A DNA stretch of 64,000 nt from SIG78 sp045635745 (GTDB lineage Bacteria; Verrucomicrobiota; Lentisphaeria; Victivallales; Victivallaceae): positions 62,001 through 126,000 of the forward strand of contig JAZTWG010000048.1 of assembly GCA_045635745.1 (NCBI GenBank), read 5' to 3'. Every line of letters begins with the position of its first letter. Position 1 is the first letter of the stretch. A model generated the notes under the pieces. That model was not told the origin of the DNA. It made no database searches and saw nothing but the letters and a program-made list of their open reading frames with translations. The position numbers and the translations under genes are program-made. Positions 8,434 to 16,985 of the stretch are shown piece after piece.

Positions 8434-9201
8434 TCAATAAACCTTTTCACGCCGGCCCCAGCCGAGATTCCACTGGGTATTGGTTCCGGGATATCTGAAA
8501 TACTTGAGTCCCAGCGGTTCGGCATGACCATCGTAAAAACCATAATTGGTCAATTTGCCGCCGCCATGACGCTGAGCGCCGTCTATGTGCGTCAGATACG
8601 ACACTGAATAACCGCCCTTGAGTTTAGTTGTGGAATCCAGGAAAATAATAGCTTTAGACGGATTGACCAGTTTACTTTCCTGAATTTTTCTTACCGGGTT
8701 GCCGGATTTGCCAAAATCTCCGAATTCAGCTTCAACAGTGGCATCGTCCGCAAGACTGTGTCCCACCAGGTGGACATTGATCGTGTAATGAGTAAACTGG
8801 TATTTATCGGATCCCCAGCCCATAGCTTCACTCGGACATATATAGAGAAACCACTTGCCGTTCTTATACTGCGCTTCCCCCAATGTTCCTTGAACCCCCA
8901 TCTTCTGCCCGAACACATAATCGGTTATATACCGTGTCCAGGCAGTCTTATAGTTGGTCTTCTGCGCTGCCGCATGGAGCCAGCCATCAAAATCATTGGC
9001 ATACATGGAGTAGCCGAGCTGTATCTGTTTGAGGTTGGATAAACATTGACTGCTCTTTGCTGACTCCCGCGATGCCGACAAAGCCGGCAGCAGCATAGCT
9101 GCCAAAATTGCGATGATAGCGATTACAACCAAGAGTTCTATAAGGGTAAAGCATGCATGCTTTACCCGACCATGGTCGGAACACTTACTGATACTCTTCA
9201 T
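8434..9201 (-). CDS. Pseudopilin-like protein with type IV prepilin leader
   Basis: 255 residues. A 17-residue basic leader (MKSISKCSDHGRVKHAC) precedes the prepilin hydrophobic segment FTLIELLVVIAIIAILAA; the residue before the phenylalanine is Cys rather than Gly. The rest is a beta-rich globular domain ending in motifs usual for the large pseudopilin-like families of Lentisphaerae, Planctomycetes and Verrucomicrobia (IFLDSTT, QRHGGGKLTNYGFYDGHA). These proteins are thought to be processed by prepilin peptidase and exported by a type II/IV-like machine; their individual roles are unknown. The first 110 bases are almost identical to those of the gene at 9422-10138 and contain two palindromes. 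AAAGG lies ahead of the ATG. Confidence 0.88.
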   Translation of the reverse strand: MKSISKCSDHGRVKHACFTLIELLVVIAIIAILAAMLLPALSASRESAKSSQCLSNLKQIQLGYSMYANDFDGWLHAAAQKTNYKTAWTRYITDYVFGQKMGVQGTLGEAQYKNGKWFLYICPSEAMGWGSDKYQFTHYTINVHLVGHSLADDATVEAEFGDFGKSGNPVRKIQESKLVNPSKAIIFLDSTTKLKGGYSVSYLTHIDGAQRHGGGKLTNYGFYDGHAEPLGLKYFRYPGTNTQWNLGWGRREKVY

Positions 9202-9215
9202 TCAAGGGACCCTTT
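9080..9215. repeat. Copy 1 of a near-identical pseudopilin 5'-end repeat with two palindromes
   Basis: The segment covering the upstream region, leader and hydrophobic helix codons of this pseudopilin gene matches 10016-10151 almost base for base, while the remaining parts of the two genes differ. Inside lie a perfect 24-bp palindrome (9144-9167, centre GCATGCATGC) and a perfect 14-bp palindrome (9166-9179, CCGACCATGGTCGG). Confidence 0.85.
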
Positions 9216-9421
9216 CCGGCAAATATCTTTTTGCCTTTTAAGTTAATTTTGAATTATCAAACTCCTCAAACATCGCCCAAACGACAACCGTTGTCCCCTC
9301 AAAGGGATATTTCCGGCTCTCATCTTTCAAGCTGCAAATACAATTTGACTTTCGCCATTCTGCAAAACAGCAGCTTTGTATTTGTTTTTTATAACTATTG
9401 ATTACTTTGCTAAAACTCTAC

Positions 9422-10138
9422 TTAATTATCCACACTGATATACGATCCGGGTCTCTCCGGATCCATATAAAATTTAACTTTATAACTCGACCCTCCTGCC
9501 GAATAAAGCCCCTTCAACTCCTTGCTGGTAAATGACCCCACATGAAAGTCTGCCAACAGCAAGTTACATATCTTGCTGTGACGGATACAGGGCCGTGCAT
9601 AAGTATCCGACGTAGCATTTTGAAAATACATTCTGAAGTAACTGGTTCCAGATTTGGTCGCGCCATCCCCCAGCACCACCGCCTGACTGGGATCCCAATC
9701 CGATGTTTTATCGAGATTCATAGGTTTGGTAGTTGTGGTATAAACCGCTGAATACGAATAAAAACGGTCTGAGTTTTTTCCAAGTACAGTACGCGGACAG
9801 AATAAAACTTTTTTATAATCCTTGCCAAGATCAGTATTCATAAGTACACTTGTCCACTGAAATTTACCGCCTTTACCATTCAGAGAAACATTATCAACAT
9901 CGCTGCTGAGAAAATAGTTTCCGCCATATAAAACCCCATAATTCTGAATTGCCAACCCGATATCTTTCAGATTGCCGACACAATTTGTTGCTGTTGCCCG
10001 TTCTTTCGCTGCTGAAAGTGCCGGCAGCAGCATAGCTGCCAAAATTGCAATGATAGCAATTACAACCAAGAGTTCTATAAGGGTAAAGCATACATGCTTT
10101 ACCCGACCATGGTCGGAAGATTTACTGGGACTCTTCAT
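9422..10138 (-). CDS. Pseudopilin-like protein with type IV prepilin leader
   Basis: 238 residues. The leader MKSPSKSSDHGRVKHVC is followed by FTLIELLVVIAIIAILAA, again with Cys in the -1 position. The globular part contains CVGNLKDIGLAIQNYG and ends with IRHSKICNLLLADFHVGS, the family's R-H...N-L-x-x-D-x-H signature. Only the 5' end resembles the neighbouring pseudopilin at 8434-9201; the globular domains have diverged, which suggests tandem duplication with conservation (or gene conversion) of the export signal. The start follows AAAGGATCCCTTGA. It probably forms its own transcript from the promoter at 10197-10223, with the second pseudopilin 220 bases downstream. Confidence 0.88.
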   Translation of the reverse strand: MKSPSKSSDHGRVKHVCFTLIELLVVIAIIAILAAMLLPALSAAKERATATNCVGNLKDIGLAIQNYGVLYGGNYFLSSDVDNVSLNGKGGKFQWTSVLMNTDLGKDYKKVLFCPRTVLGKNSDRFYSYSAVYTTTTKPMNLDKTSDWDPSQAVVLGDGATKSGTSYFRMYFQNATSDTYARPCIRHSKICNLLLADFHVGSFTSKELKGLYSAGGSSYKVKFYMDPERPGSYISVDN

Positions 10139-10151
10139 TCAAGGGATCCTT
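10016..10151. repeat. Copy 2 of the pseudopilin 5'-end repeat
   Basis: This matches 9080-9215 with few differences. The first palindrome (10081-10104) keeps 11-bp perfect arms with two changed central bases; the second (10103-10116, CCGACCATGGTCGG) is perfect. Both fall within the codons for the short leader peptide. Confidence 0.85.
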
Positions 10152-10196
10152 TCACATTAAAATTTTGTCTTTTAAACAGTGCAACAGAAATATTAC

Positions 10197-10223
10197 ATTA
10201 TATAAGAAACACCAGTTATGCAA
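10197..10223 (-). promoter_or_regulatory. Putative promoter for the 9422-10138 pseudopilin gene
   Basis: On the minus strand TTGCAT and TATAAT lie 15 bases apart, about 60 bases before the ATG at 10138. The spacing is one or two bases short of the optimum. Confidence 0.5.
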
Positions 10224-10268
10224 AAATTCAACTTTATAAGTAATTAAAAATCAATTTTTTTCAGCGCC

Positions 10269-10304
10269 AACAGCCCGGAGCTTATTTTCAATCTCCGGGC
10301 TGTT
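10269..10304 (-). terminator. Terminator-like hairpin after the ceramidase/isomerase operon
   Basis: A perfect 12-bp stem (AACAGCCCGGAG / CTCCGGGCTGTT, 12-nt loop) starts ten bases after the stop of the gene at 10314. On the minus strand the stem is not followed by a clear T run, while on the plus strand ATTTTT follows, so its directionality is uncertain. Confidence 0.7.
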
Positions 10305-10313
10305 ATTTTTCGG

Positions 10314-11078
10314 TTACTTATTAAGCAATTTACGAAGGTGAGTCAAACTGATAACTGCACTTTCAAAAGGATCGATCCTGGAATAATCCTGCTCGTAAAT
10401 GAGCCATTCTGCCGGAATATTTTCCGCCGCCTCAATACAGCCCCGCAAATCCACATTTCCGTTGCCAAGTTCGGTAATGGAGCCGTCTTCTGCCATATCT
10501 TTCATGTGCAGCTGCCAGATGCGGCTGCCATGCTTTCTGATGTACGATACCGGATCCTGACCGCCTTTTTTCACCCAATACACATCAAGCTCAAAACCGA
10601 CATTTGCCGGGTCTGTACTGTTGATAACTGTATCCAGACCGCAATTACCGTCGGCATATTTTTTGAGTTCAAGATCGTGGTTGTGGTAGGTAAAACGCAA
10701 ACCACGGCGGGAGGCACCCGATCCGGCATTGCGGCAGATTTCAATACACTCTGCTTCGTGATCACGGTAATCAACCTTATTGGCACGGTCACCGACAACG
10801 CTGGTGGTTACAAAAGGAGCGTTCAAAGCCACTGCATAATCATAAATCTGACTTTCCGGAACAGCCAGATCCGCCGATTTGCCGTGGATACCGCACACTT
10901 TCAGACCGACTTCCTTAAAGAATGCCGCCAGTTCTGCCGGTTCCATATCGCCGAAATAAAACGCCGGTTCCACCGCATCGCAGCCCAGCTTAACGAGTTC
11001 GCGGCAGACGCCCTTGAAGTCCTGTTTCAGGGCTTCGCGGATACTGTAAAGCTGAATACCTATTTTAAAATCTTTCAT
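10314..11078 (-). CDS. Sugar phosphate isomerase/epimerase family protein (xylose-isomerase-like TIM barrel)
   Basis: 254 residues, cytoplasmic. The barrel opens with KIGIQLYSIREALKQDFKGV and DAVEPAFYFG. Putative metal-site residues are in TYHNHDLEL, ELDVYWVKKGG, WQLHMKDMAEDG and LIYEQDYS, a set typical of the inosose-dehydratase/hydroxypyruvate-isomerase-like branch. The ATG overlaps the stop of the preceding isomerase (11075-11078, ATGA), so the two barrels are made together and may act on successive intermediates or as a heteromer (inference). Last gene of the operon that starts with the aminotransferase at 18292; a hairpin terminator follows. Confidence 0.88.
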   Translation of the reverse strand: MKDFKIGIQLYSIREALKQDFKGVCRELVKLGCDAVEPAFYFGDMEPAELAAFFKEVGLKVCGIHGKSADLAVPESQIYDYAVALNAPFVTTSVVGDRANKVDYRDHEAECIEICRNAGSGASRRGLRFTYHNHDLELKKYADGNCGLDTVINSTDPANVGFELDVYWVKKGGQDPVSYIRKHGSRIWQLHMKDMAEDGSITELGNGNVDLRGCIEAAENIPAEWLIYEQDYSRIDPFESAVISLTHLRKLLNK

Positions 11079-11869
11079 TTTCTCAAATACTCCAATGCTC
11101 TTTTTACGGCTTCATCGCCGGGATATTTATTATTTTCATATTCAATATTGATAAACCCTTCATAGCCGAGTTCTTCGAGCGTTTTAAGTGTAGCACGGCT
11201 GTCTACTTTGCCTTCGCCGATCAACGCAGCACGGTAAAAACGACCGTCTTTCATCGGACGCCAGCCTTCTTCTGCATGGTCAATAATATCCCAATCTTTG
11301 AAATGCACATGCACTACATCGGCAAAACAGCGTTTCAGACTTTCGACTTGATCTTCGCCGGAAGCGGCATTGCCGTTGTCAAAGGTAAGTTTCAAACTCG
11401 GAACCTGCTTTTTGGCTTCGTAAAAATCATCGGCTGTTACGAACGGGCTGTACAAACCGGGGAAGTTTTCCACCGTCATAGCCAGATTGCGTTCTTCGGC
11501 GTAAGGAGCCACGTTGGCAAGGATTTCCGTCCAGCGCTTGCGGTTTTCTGCGGCATCTTCCACACCGGCAAACGGCACCGGCACGATCATGATCACCGGA
11601 GCGCCCAGCGTGCAGGCATCATCCATGGATTTCTGCGCTACGCCCTTGTAGTTGAAATCATTGAAATCATCACCGCGGAAAAAGAAGGTATGAGCCGCAA
11701 CTTCCAACCCGGCATCCACACTCATCTTGCGGAGTTCTCTGGGGTCACGACCGTAAGTGGTGATCCAGTCAATACCTTCCATTTTCAGCTCAGCAGCGAC
11801 TCTCACGCAATCTTCCGGCGTGTAACAGCCCTGACGCATCATGGTATAGGTCATCATCGAAAATTTCAT
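11075..11869 (-). CDS. Sugar phosphate isomerase/epimerase family protein (xylose-isomerase-like TIM barrel)
   Basis: 264 residues, cytoplasmic. Barrel motifs in order: KMEGIDWITTYGRD, MTVENFPGLYSPF (Glu ligand), LTFDNGNAASGED (Asp), VHVHFKDWDIIDH (His) and FINIEYENNKYPGD (Glu). It is distinct in sequence from the barrel immediately downstream, so this is not a recent tandem copy. The start codon overlaps the stop of the ceramidase-like lipoprotein gene (11866-11869, ATGA), and its stop overlaps the next start. Substrate unknown; the link to an exported amidohydrolase-like protein is the main clue. Confidence 0.88.
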   Translation of the reverse strand: MKFSMMTYTMMRQGCYTPEDCVRVAAELKMEGIDWITTYGRDPRELRKMSVDAGLEVAAHTFFFRGDDFNDFNYKGVAQKSMDDACTLGAPVIMIVPVPFAGVEDAAENRKRWTEILANVAPYAEERNLAMTVENFPGLYSPFVTADDFYEAKKQVPSLKLTFDNGNAASGEDQVESLKRCFADVVHVHFKDWDIIDHAEEGWRPMKDGRFYRAALIGEGKVDSRATLKTLEELGYEGFINIEYENNKYPGDEAVKRALEYLRK

Positions 11870-13530
11870 TTTTTAAGCTCCTTGAGTACTTTAAGTGTTG
11901 CATTTACCAGATCCTGACCGCCTGCCGGCGAAGCCTGATTGCAGTAAGGTGTGGCACTGTATCCTTTGTTGGCAATAGCGCGTTCGGTGGCCAGATAACT
12001 GCCCACACCATATTCGTCAGTAACCAGCTGAACGATAAAGGTCTGTTCAAAGGGACTGCGGGCCTGAATACGGTGCATGTAGTCCATAAACAACTCAAAA
12101 CGGTTGGTGGCAAATGCTATGTTGCCGATCCGCACGACATGTATATTGGTCTTGACAGTCGGATTGGCGGCATCTTCTTCGTAACGGGCAACAACCCGGC
12201 CGATACGACCGCGGCGGCTGTTGAGAACACTGTTCTTCTGAAGAACATAATATTTATTGCCTTCCGTAATGAATTTCTCAGCCATTGCATTGGCGAGATT
12301 ACGCCGTTCCTGATCGACCAACTCTTTGGGGAACTGGCGGCGGGCAAGTTCCAGCGTTCTGACTTCGTGTTTGAGCTCCGGCGAAGCAAACTTTTCTTTA
12401 CCAGCCCACGAAAGCACTTCGTCAAAAGCCTCGGTTATACGCTGTGCGATATCTTCAGCACGCAGATATTCCATGCAGTCGTAAGCATACTGAACATCGT
12501 AATTTTCCTTTTTTGGGAACAACCCTTCCGGATATTTGAACGGGTCAGCCATGTACGCTTTGAGCATTTCAGGGTATTTGAGCGCAAAACGGCGCTTTTC
12601 CGCAGCCAGATAGTGCAGCTGCTGGGGGCAGAGGTCTCCGGCGGCGGCACTCTGAGTGATAATGGTTATATCGCCATATTTGGCAGCAAGTTTTTCGCGC
12701 ACATTATGCCAGAAACTGGCGTGAAGCTCCCACACCGTACCGCAGGTCTGCGAAGGACACGGTACATTGATAACAGCTCCGGTGAGCTTGCCGTTTTTAT
12801 CAAATGTATACATAAGATTGATGAATGTATCGGTACCGGCTTCGTAGCCGTCAAACATATCATCGTTGGTTTTACCGTACATTTTGGCGCGGCCGTTCAT
12901 GGCAATACCGGGACGGCCGGCATCGCGTTTGCTTACATCATCAAGATACACGCTGCGGCGGCTGTAACCGGTCATGGCGTGACCATAGCCGTAAGCAATA
13001 CTGCCGAAATCACGCTTGGCCCATGCTTCTTTGATTGCATCGACAAATTGCCGGGTAAGAAACTCACTCATTTCGCGCCGTTTGATAAAATCCACTGTGT
13101 TGGGGTACGGCGTATCTTCCGGGCCATTGGCAGAAGGTCCGGCATGAGTGTGGGTAGCATTGGCAATGATTTTATCTGCCGGAATTTCCGGAGCTTCTTT
13201 TTTCAGAGTCTCCACCACATTTCTCAACAGATGCGCCGGTACACTTACCATATCTGCCGATACAAAAATCACTGCATCGCTGCCGTTTTCCATAACCATG
13301 GCACTGGCAAGCATCGGAGTACGCTGTCCCAGCGATACACGCAAATAGAACTGCCCCGTGATCGGAGCTATCCCCTCGGAAGGAACAATAGAACGCTTGG
13401 CCCAGCCGATCTTAATTGGTTTATCAGTAGTCATAATAATCTCATTTTTATCTGATTCAAGTATGGAACAACCGACCAATAGCATTGCAGCGGCAGCAGC
13501 AAAAAATATTTTTTTTCCAGTTCTTTTCAT
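11866..13530 (-). CDS. Neutral/alkaline ceramidase-like lipoprotein (third of three paralogues)
   Basis: 554 residues from ATG 13530. A TTG at 13545 would add five residues and overlap the previous stop; the ATG gives a better lipoprotein signal (MKRTGKKIFFAAAAAMLLVGC, lipobox LVGC). The mature protein belongs to the neutral-ceramidase N-terminal-domain family. PITGQFYLRV is near its start and NATHTHAGPSANG carries the Zn-ligand histidines. TQSAAAGDLCPQQLHY matches the position of the catalytic GD-S-P region of bacterial ceramidases, but Ser is replaced by Cys here (the two sister proteins have GDLSP). It is probably anchored in a membrane facing the periplasm or outside. True ceramidase activity is doubtful in this setting; an amide- or ester-linked sugar substrate is an inference. 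Confidence 0.82.
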   Translation of the reverse strand: MKRTGKKIFFAAAAAMLLVGCSILESDKNEIIMTTDKPIKIGWAKRSIVPSEGIAPITGQFYLRVSLGQRTPMLASAMVMENGSDAVIFVSADMVSVPAHLLRNVVETLKKEAPEIPADKIIANATHTHAGPSANGPEDTPYPNTVDFIKRREMSEFLTRQFVDAIKEAWAKRDFGSIAYGYGHAMTGYSRRSVYLDDVSKRDAGRPGIAMNGRAKMYGKTNDDMFDGYEAGTDTFINLMYTFDKNGKLTGAVINVPCPSQTCGTVWELHASFWHNVREKLAAKYGDITIITQSAAAGDLCPQQLHYLAAEKRRFALKYPEMLKAYMADPFKYPEGLFPKKENYDVQYAYDCMEYLRAEDIAQRITEAFDEVLSWAGKEKFASPELKHEVRTLELARRQFPKELVDQERRNLANAMAEKFITEGNKYYVLQKNSVLNSRRGRIGRVVARYEEDAANPTVKTNIHVVRIGNIAFATNRFELFMDYMHRIQARSPFEQTFIVQLVTDEYGVGSYLATERAIANKGYSATPYCNQASPAGGQDLVNATLKVLKELKK

Positions 13531-13541
13531 TTTTTGATCTT

Positions 13542-15203
13542 TCAACGCACAGCTTTAAGCATATCCAATGTCTTATTAACAAGTTCCTGACCGCCTTCGG
13601 CAGAAACTACATTGCAGTACGGTGTGGCACTGTATCCTTTATTGGCAATACCTTCTTTGGTGGCAAGATATTTGCCCTGACCGTTCAAGTCGGTTACCAG
13701 CTGCACGATAACGGTCTGTTCAAAGGGACTGCGCGCCTGAATACGGTGCATAAAGTCCATAAACAGCTCAAACCGGTTGGTGGCAAATGCCAGATTACCG
13801 ACCCGCACCACATGGATATCGGTGATGATATAAGGTTCTTTTTCCTGAATTTCAGCCCGCTCGGCTACGCTGCCGATACGGTTGCGGCGGCTCCGCAGAA
13901 TACTGTTGGCCCGGAGCTGCGCCCACTTGTCGCCGCCTTCAACATATTTTTGCTGCATCAGAGCTTCGTGGCTTTTCTTTTCCTGTTCAACCAGTTCTTT
14001 CGGGAACATACGGCGCGAAAGTTTTACCGTCTGAACTTCGTGTTTGAATACCGGATTGCACATCTTGTCTTTTGCCGCCCAACTCAGGACTTCATCGAAC
14101 GCAGCAACAATACGGTTGCCGATATCTTCAGCGCGCATCCATTCAAGAATATCGTATTCGAGCTGCTTTTTGACAGCTTCGGGAGTAGCTTTTTCCTGCC
14201 CGGGGCGCTTGCCGGGATTCTTCATATATTCAGCAATCTTGTCGGCATATTTGAGCCGGTAACGGCGTTTTTCCGCTTCCAGATAGTGCAGCTGGCGCGG
14301 AGAAAGGTCTCCGGCGGCGGCAGACTGACCGATAATACCGATATCACCGTATTTGGCGGAGAGTTTTTTACGCACATTATCCCAGAAACTGGCATGCAGA
14401 TACCAGAAATTTTCTCCGGTCTGCGCCGGGCACGGCACATTTACCACAGCACCGGTAAGCTTGCCGGATTTATCAAACGTATAAAAAAGGTTGATAAACG
14501 CATCAGTACCGGATTCGTAACCATCAAACAGAGGATTGTTGGTTTTGCCGTACATCTGGGCTCTGCCGTTCATGGCAATACCGGCTGCAGAAGTATTCTG
14601 CTTGCCGATGTCTTCCAGATAAACCGTGCGGCGGCTGTGACCGGTGGTGGCAAAGCCGTAGCCGTAAGCAATACTGCCGGGAGCGCGGTTTGCCCACGCT
14701 TCTTTGACCGCATCGGCGATCTGCCGCGCAATAAAATCCTGCATTTCGCTTGAAGGAGTGAATTTAACCCGGCGCGGATAATCATCGGGTATCGGATTGG
14801 CAGAAGGTCCGGCGTGAGTATGGGTGGCACTGACAATGATCTTTTCCACCGGGATCGCCGGATTTTCTTTTTTCAGAATGGCGTGGACTTTATGCAGAAC
14901 AATTTTGTTGACCGATACCATATCTGCCGCCACAAAAATCACAGCATCATTTTTATTAGTCATGGCCATTGCCTGGGCGATAACCGGAGTCAGCTGCCCC
15001 TGCGCCACGCGCAGATAAAATTGTCCGGTAATCGGTACCGGTCCGCCGGGCGAAATGGAACGTTTGCCCCAGCCGATCTGCAAACGATCGACTGCAGCTT
15101 CAGGACAAGCATTTTTGCACGCCTGATCACACACACATCCGGCAGTAACGGCCATTACAGCCGCAACAGCCGTAAACATTTTGACAAGATACAACTTTTT
15201 CAT
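13542..15203 (-). CDS. Neutral/alkaline ceramidase-like lipoprotein (second of three paralogues)
   Basis: 553 residues with signal MKKLYLVKMFTAVAAVMAV and lipobox TAGC, so a lipoprotein. Family motifs: PITGQFYLRVAQGQLTP, VSATHTHAGPSANP (metal ligands) and GQSAAAGDLSPRQLHY (active-site loop with Ser). It has the shared C-terminal IQARSPFEQT and NKGYSATPYCN stretches of its two sisters. AAAGGAG sits before the ATG. It lies 126 bases after the first paralogue, with a terminator and an inverted repeat in the gap, and 11 bases before the third. Strongly similar over the whole length to both, so the trio arose by duplication. Confidence 0.83.
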   Translation of the reverse strand: MKKLYLVKMFTAVAAVMAVTAGCVCDQACKNACPEAAVDRLQIGWGKRSISPGGPVPITGQFYLRVAQGQLTPVIAQAMAMTNKNDAVIFVAADMVSVNKIVLHKVHAILKKENPAIPVEKIIVSATHTHAGPSANPIPDDYPRRVKFTPSSEMQDFIARQIADAVKEAWANRAPGSIAYGYGFATTGHSRRTVYLEDIGKQNTSAAGIAMNGRAQMYGKTNNPLFDGYESGTDAFINLFYTFDKSGKLTGAVVNVPCPAQTGENFWYLHASFWDNVRKKLSAKYGDIGIIGQSAAAGDLSPRQLHYLEAEKRRYRLKYADKIAEYMKNPGKRPGQEKATPEAVKKQLEYDILEWMRAEDIGNRIVAAFDEVLSWAAKDKMCNPVFKHEVQTVKLSRRMFPKELVEQEKKSHEALMQQKYVEGGDKWAQLRANSILRSRRNRIGSVAERAEIQEKEPYIITDIHVVRVGNLAFATNRFELFMDFMHRIQARSPFEQTVIVQLVTDLNGQGKYLATKEGIANKGYSATPYCNVVSAEGGQELVNKTLDMLKAVR

Positions 15204-15236
15204 AAAAAAAACTCCTTTTGTTTTTTATGGTTATCT

Positions 15237-15270
15237 CAAAAGTCACTCAAAAAATTTTGCATGACTTTTG
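15237..15270. repeat. Inverted repeat upstream of the second ceramidase-like gene
   Basis: Nine-base perfect arms (CAAAAGTCA / TGACTTTTG) are separated by 16 bases, 34-67 bases upstream of the ATG at 15203. It could be a regulator-binding site or a weak leader hairpin; no T run follows. Confidence 0.5.
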
Positions 15271-15287
15271 AAAGAACCACAGAAAAA

Positions 15288-15319
15288 TCAGTACAAGGGT
15301 TTTTACGCCCCTGTACTGA
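15288..15319 (-). terminator. Rho-independent terminator between the first and second ceramidase-like genes
   Basis: On the minus strand a 12-bp stem with one mismatch (TCAGTACAGGGG against CCCTTGTACTGA) is followed by ATTTTTCTG, ten bases after the stop at 15330. It would end or attenuate the transcript carrying the aminotransferase and first lipoprotein. Confidence 0.75.
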
Positions 15320-15329
15320 CCGGATCTTA

Positions 15330-16985
15330 TCAGCGGATATCTTTCAACACCTTGAGTGTTTCTTCCACCAGTTCCTGGCCGCCCTTGGGCGAAACCTGAT
15401 TACAGTACGGTGTGGCACTGTACCCTTTGTTGGCCCAACCTTTTTCGGTGGTCAGGTAACTGCCGGTACCGTAATCATCGGTCACCAGCTGCACGATAAA
15501 AGTCTGCTCAAAGGGACTGCGCGCCTGAATACGGTGCATAAAGTCCATAAACAACTCAAAACGGTTGCTGGCAAATGCCATATTGCCGACTTTCACTACA
15601 TGTATATCGGTGGTGATATACGGCTCTTTTTCCTGAATTTCAGCCCGCTTGGCCACGCCGCCGATACGGTTACGACGGCTGGTAAGGCGGGAGTTGCGAT
15701 AGAGCATTTCATACGCATCGCCTTCTTCCATGAAAGATTCTTTCATAACGGCTTCGTGATTACGCTTTTCTTCGTCAAGCAGTTCCTGCGGGAACATGCG
15801 GCGCGAAAGCTTGAGCGTACGCACTTCATGCTTGAGTTCCGGAGCCGACTGCTTATCTTTTTCCGCCCACGAAAGCACTTCATCAAATGCTGCTGTAATA
15901 CGGTTGGCAATGTCTTCAGCCCGCATCCACTCAATAGCATCGTATTCGTACTGCCGTTTGGCAGATTCCGGATCCCTGACCCAAAGCGACGGATAAGGCA
16001 TCGGATTTTTCATGTATTCAGCGATTTTATCGGCATACTTGAGCCGGTAACGGCGTTTTTCCGCTTCCAGATAGTGCAGCTGACGCGGCGACAGGTCACC
16101 GGCAGCCGCAGCCTGACAAATGATCCCGATATCACCGTATTTGGCTTCAAGTTTCTTGCGGACATTATCCCAGAAACTGGCATGCAGCACCCATGCGTGT
16201 TCGCCGGTCTGCGAGGGGCACGGCACATTGATCACCGCTCCGGTGAGTTTGCCGCTTTTATCAAAAGTGTAGAATATATTGATAAAGCTTTCGGTACCCG
16301 ATTCATAACCATCGAACATATCATCATTGGTTTTGCCGTACATCTTGCCGTGACCATCCATGGCAATACCCGGCTTGTCTGCTTCACGCTTGCCGATATC
16401 ATCCAGATAAATGGTGCGGCGGCTGTGTCCGGTGGTGGCAAAGCCGTAACCGTAAGTTACAGAGCCTTCGGCGCGTTTTTCCCACGCTTCTTTGATCGCA
16501 TCAGTCATCTGGCGTGAAATGAATGCACGCATTTCTCCGGTCGGCACAAACTCCACTTTGTTGGGATAGCTGGTGTCGATCTGATTGCTGGAAGGGCCGG
16601 CATGAGTATGCGTAGCATTGATAATGATCTTATCAACCGGAAAGCCTTTGATTTCTTCTGCCAGATTGGCTTTGACCTGCTTCAAAACTTCCGGCTGCAC
16701 CGACACCATATCGGCTGATACAAAAATCACTGCATCTTTGCCGTTTTCCATAACCATGGCACTGGCAAGCACCGGCGTATAAACACCTTGAGAAACACGC
16801 AGATGAAACTGACCGGTGATCGGCACCGGTTTATCCGAAGCTATTGAACGCTTTGCCCAACCGATTTTCACAGGATTACACATAGACTTTTCACACTTTT
16901 TTTCGCAAATATTATTGTTTGCACAGCCGCAGAGCATTACTGCTGCTGCGGCAGCAACGAGGTTTTTTCCCGTAAAACGGATCAT
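15330..16985 (-). CDS. Neutral/alkaline ceramidase-like lipoprotein (first of three paralogues)
   Basis: 551 residues with signal MIRFTGKNLVAAAAAVML and lipobox LCGC. It shares PITGQFHLRVSQGVYTP, INATHTHAGPSSNQ, CQAAAAGDLSPRQLHY, IQARSPFEQT and NKGYSATPYCNQVSPKGG with its two downstream paralogues. Length is somewhat short for neutral ceramidase (usually about 650-700), lacking the C-terminal immunoglobulin-like extension. The start overlaps the aminotransferase stop (16982-16985, ATGA), directly coupling this exported protein to a cytoplasmic PLP enzyme. Substrate unknown; amide-bond hydrolysis fits both the family and the adjacent aminotransferase (inference). Confidence 0.83.
   Translation of the reverse strand: MIRFTGKNLVAAAAAVMLCGCANNNICEKKCEKSMCNPVKIGWAKRSIASDKPVPITGQFHLRVSQGVYTPVLASAMVMENGKDAVIFVSADMVSVQPEVLKQVKANLAEEIKGFPVDKIIINATHTHAGPSSNQIDTSYPNKVEFVPTGEMRAFISRQMTDAIKEAWEKRAEGSVTYGYGFATTGHSRRTIYLDDIGKREADKPGIAMDGHGKMYGKTNDDMFDGYESGTESFINIFYTFDKSGKLTGAVINVPCPSQTGEHAWVLHASFWDNVRKKLEAKYGDIGIICQAAAAGDLSPRQLHYLEAEKRRYRLKYADKIAEYMKNPMPYPSLWVRDPESAKRQYEYDAIEWMRAEDIANRITAAFDEVLSWAEKDKQSAPELKHEVRTLKLSRRMFPQELLDEEKRNHEAVMKESFMEEGDAYEMLYRNSRLTSRRNRIGGVAKRAEIQEKEPYITTDIHVVKVGNMAFASNRFELFMDFMHRIQARSPFEQTFIVQLVTDDYGTGSYLTTEKGWANKGYSATPYCNQVSPKGGQELVEETLKVLKDIR

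Noticed and set aside
11866..16985. The three lipoproteins as genuine sphingolipid ceramidases
   Set aside because: The fold and metal motif fit, but the C-terminal domain of true ceramidases is missing, and the operon of sugar enzymes argues against sphingolipids; named only ceramidase-like.
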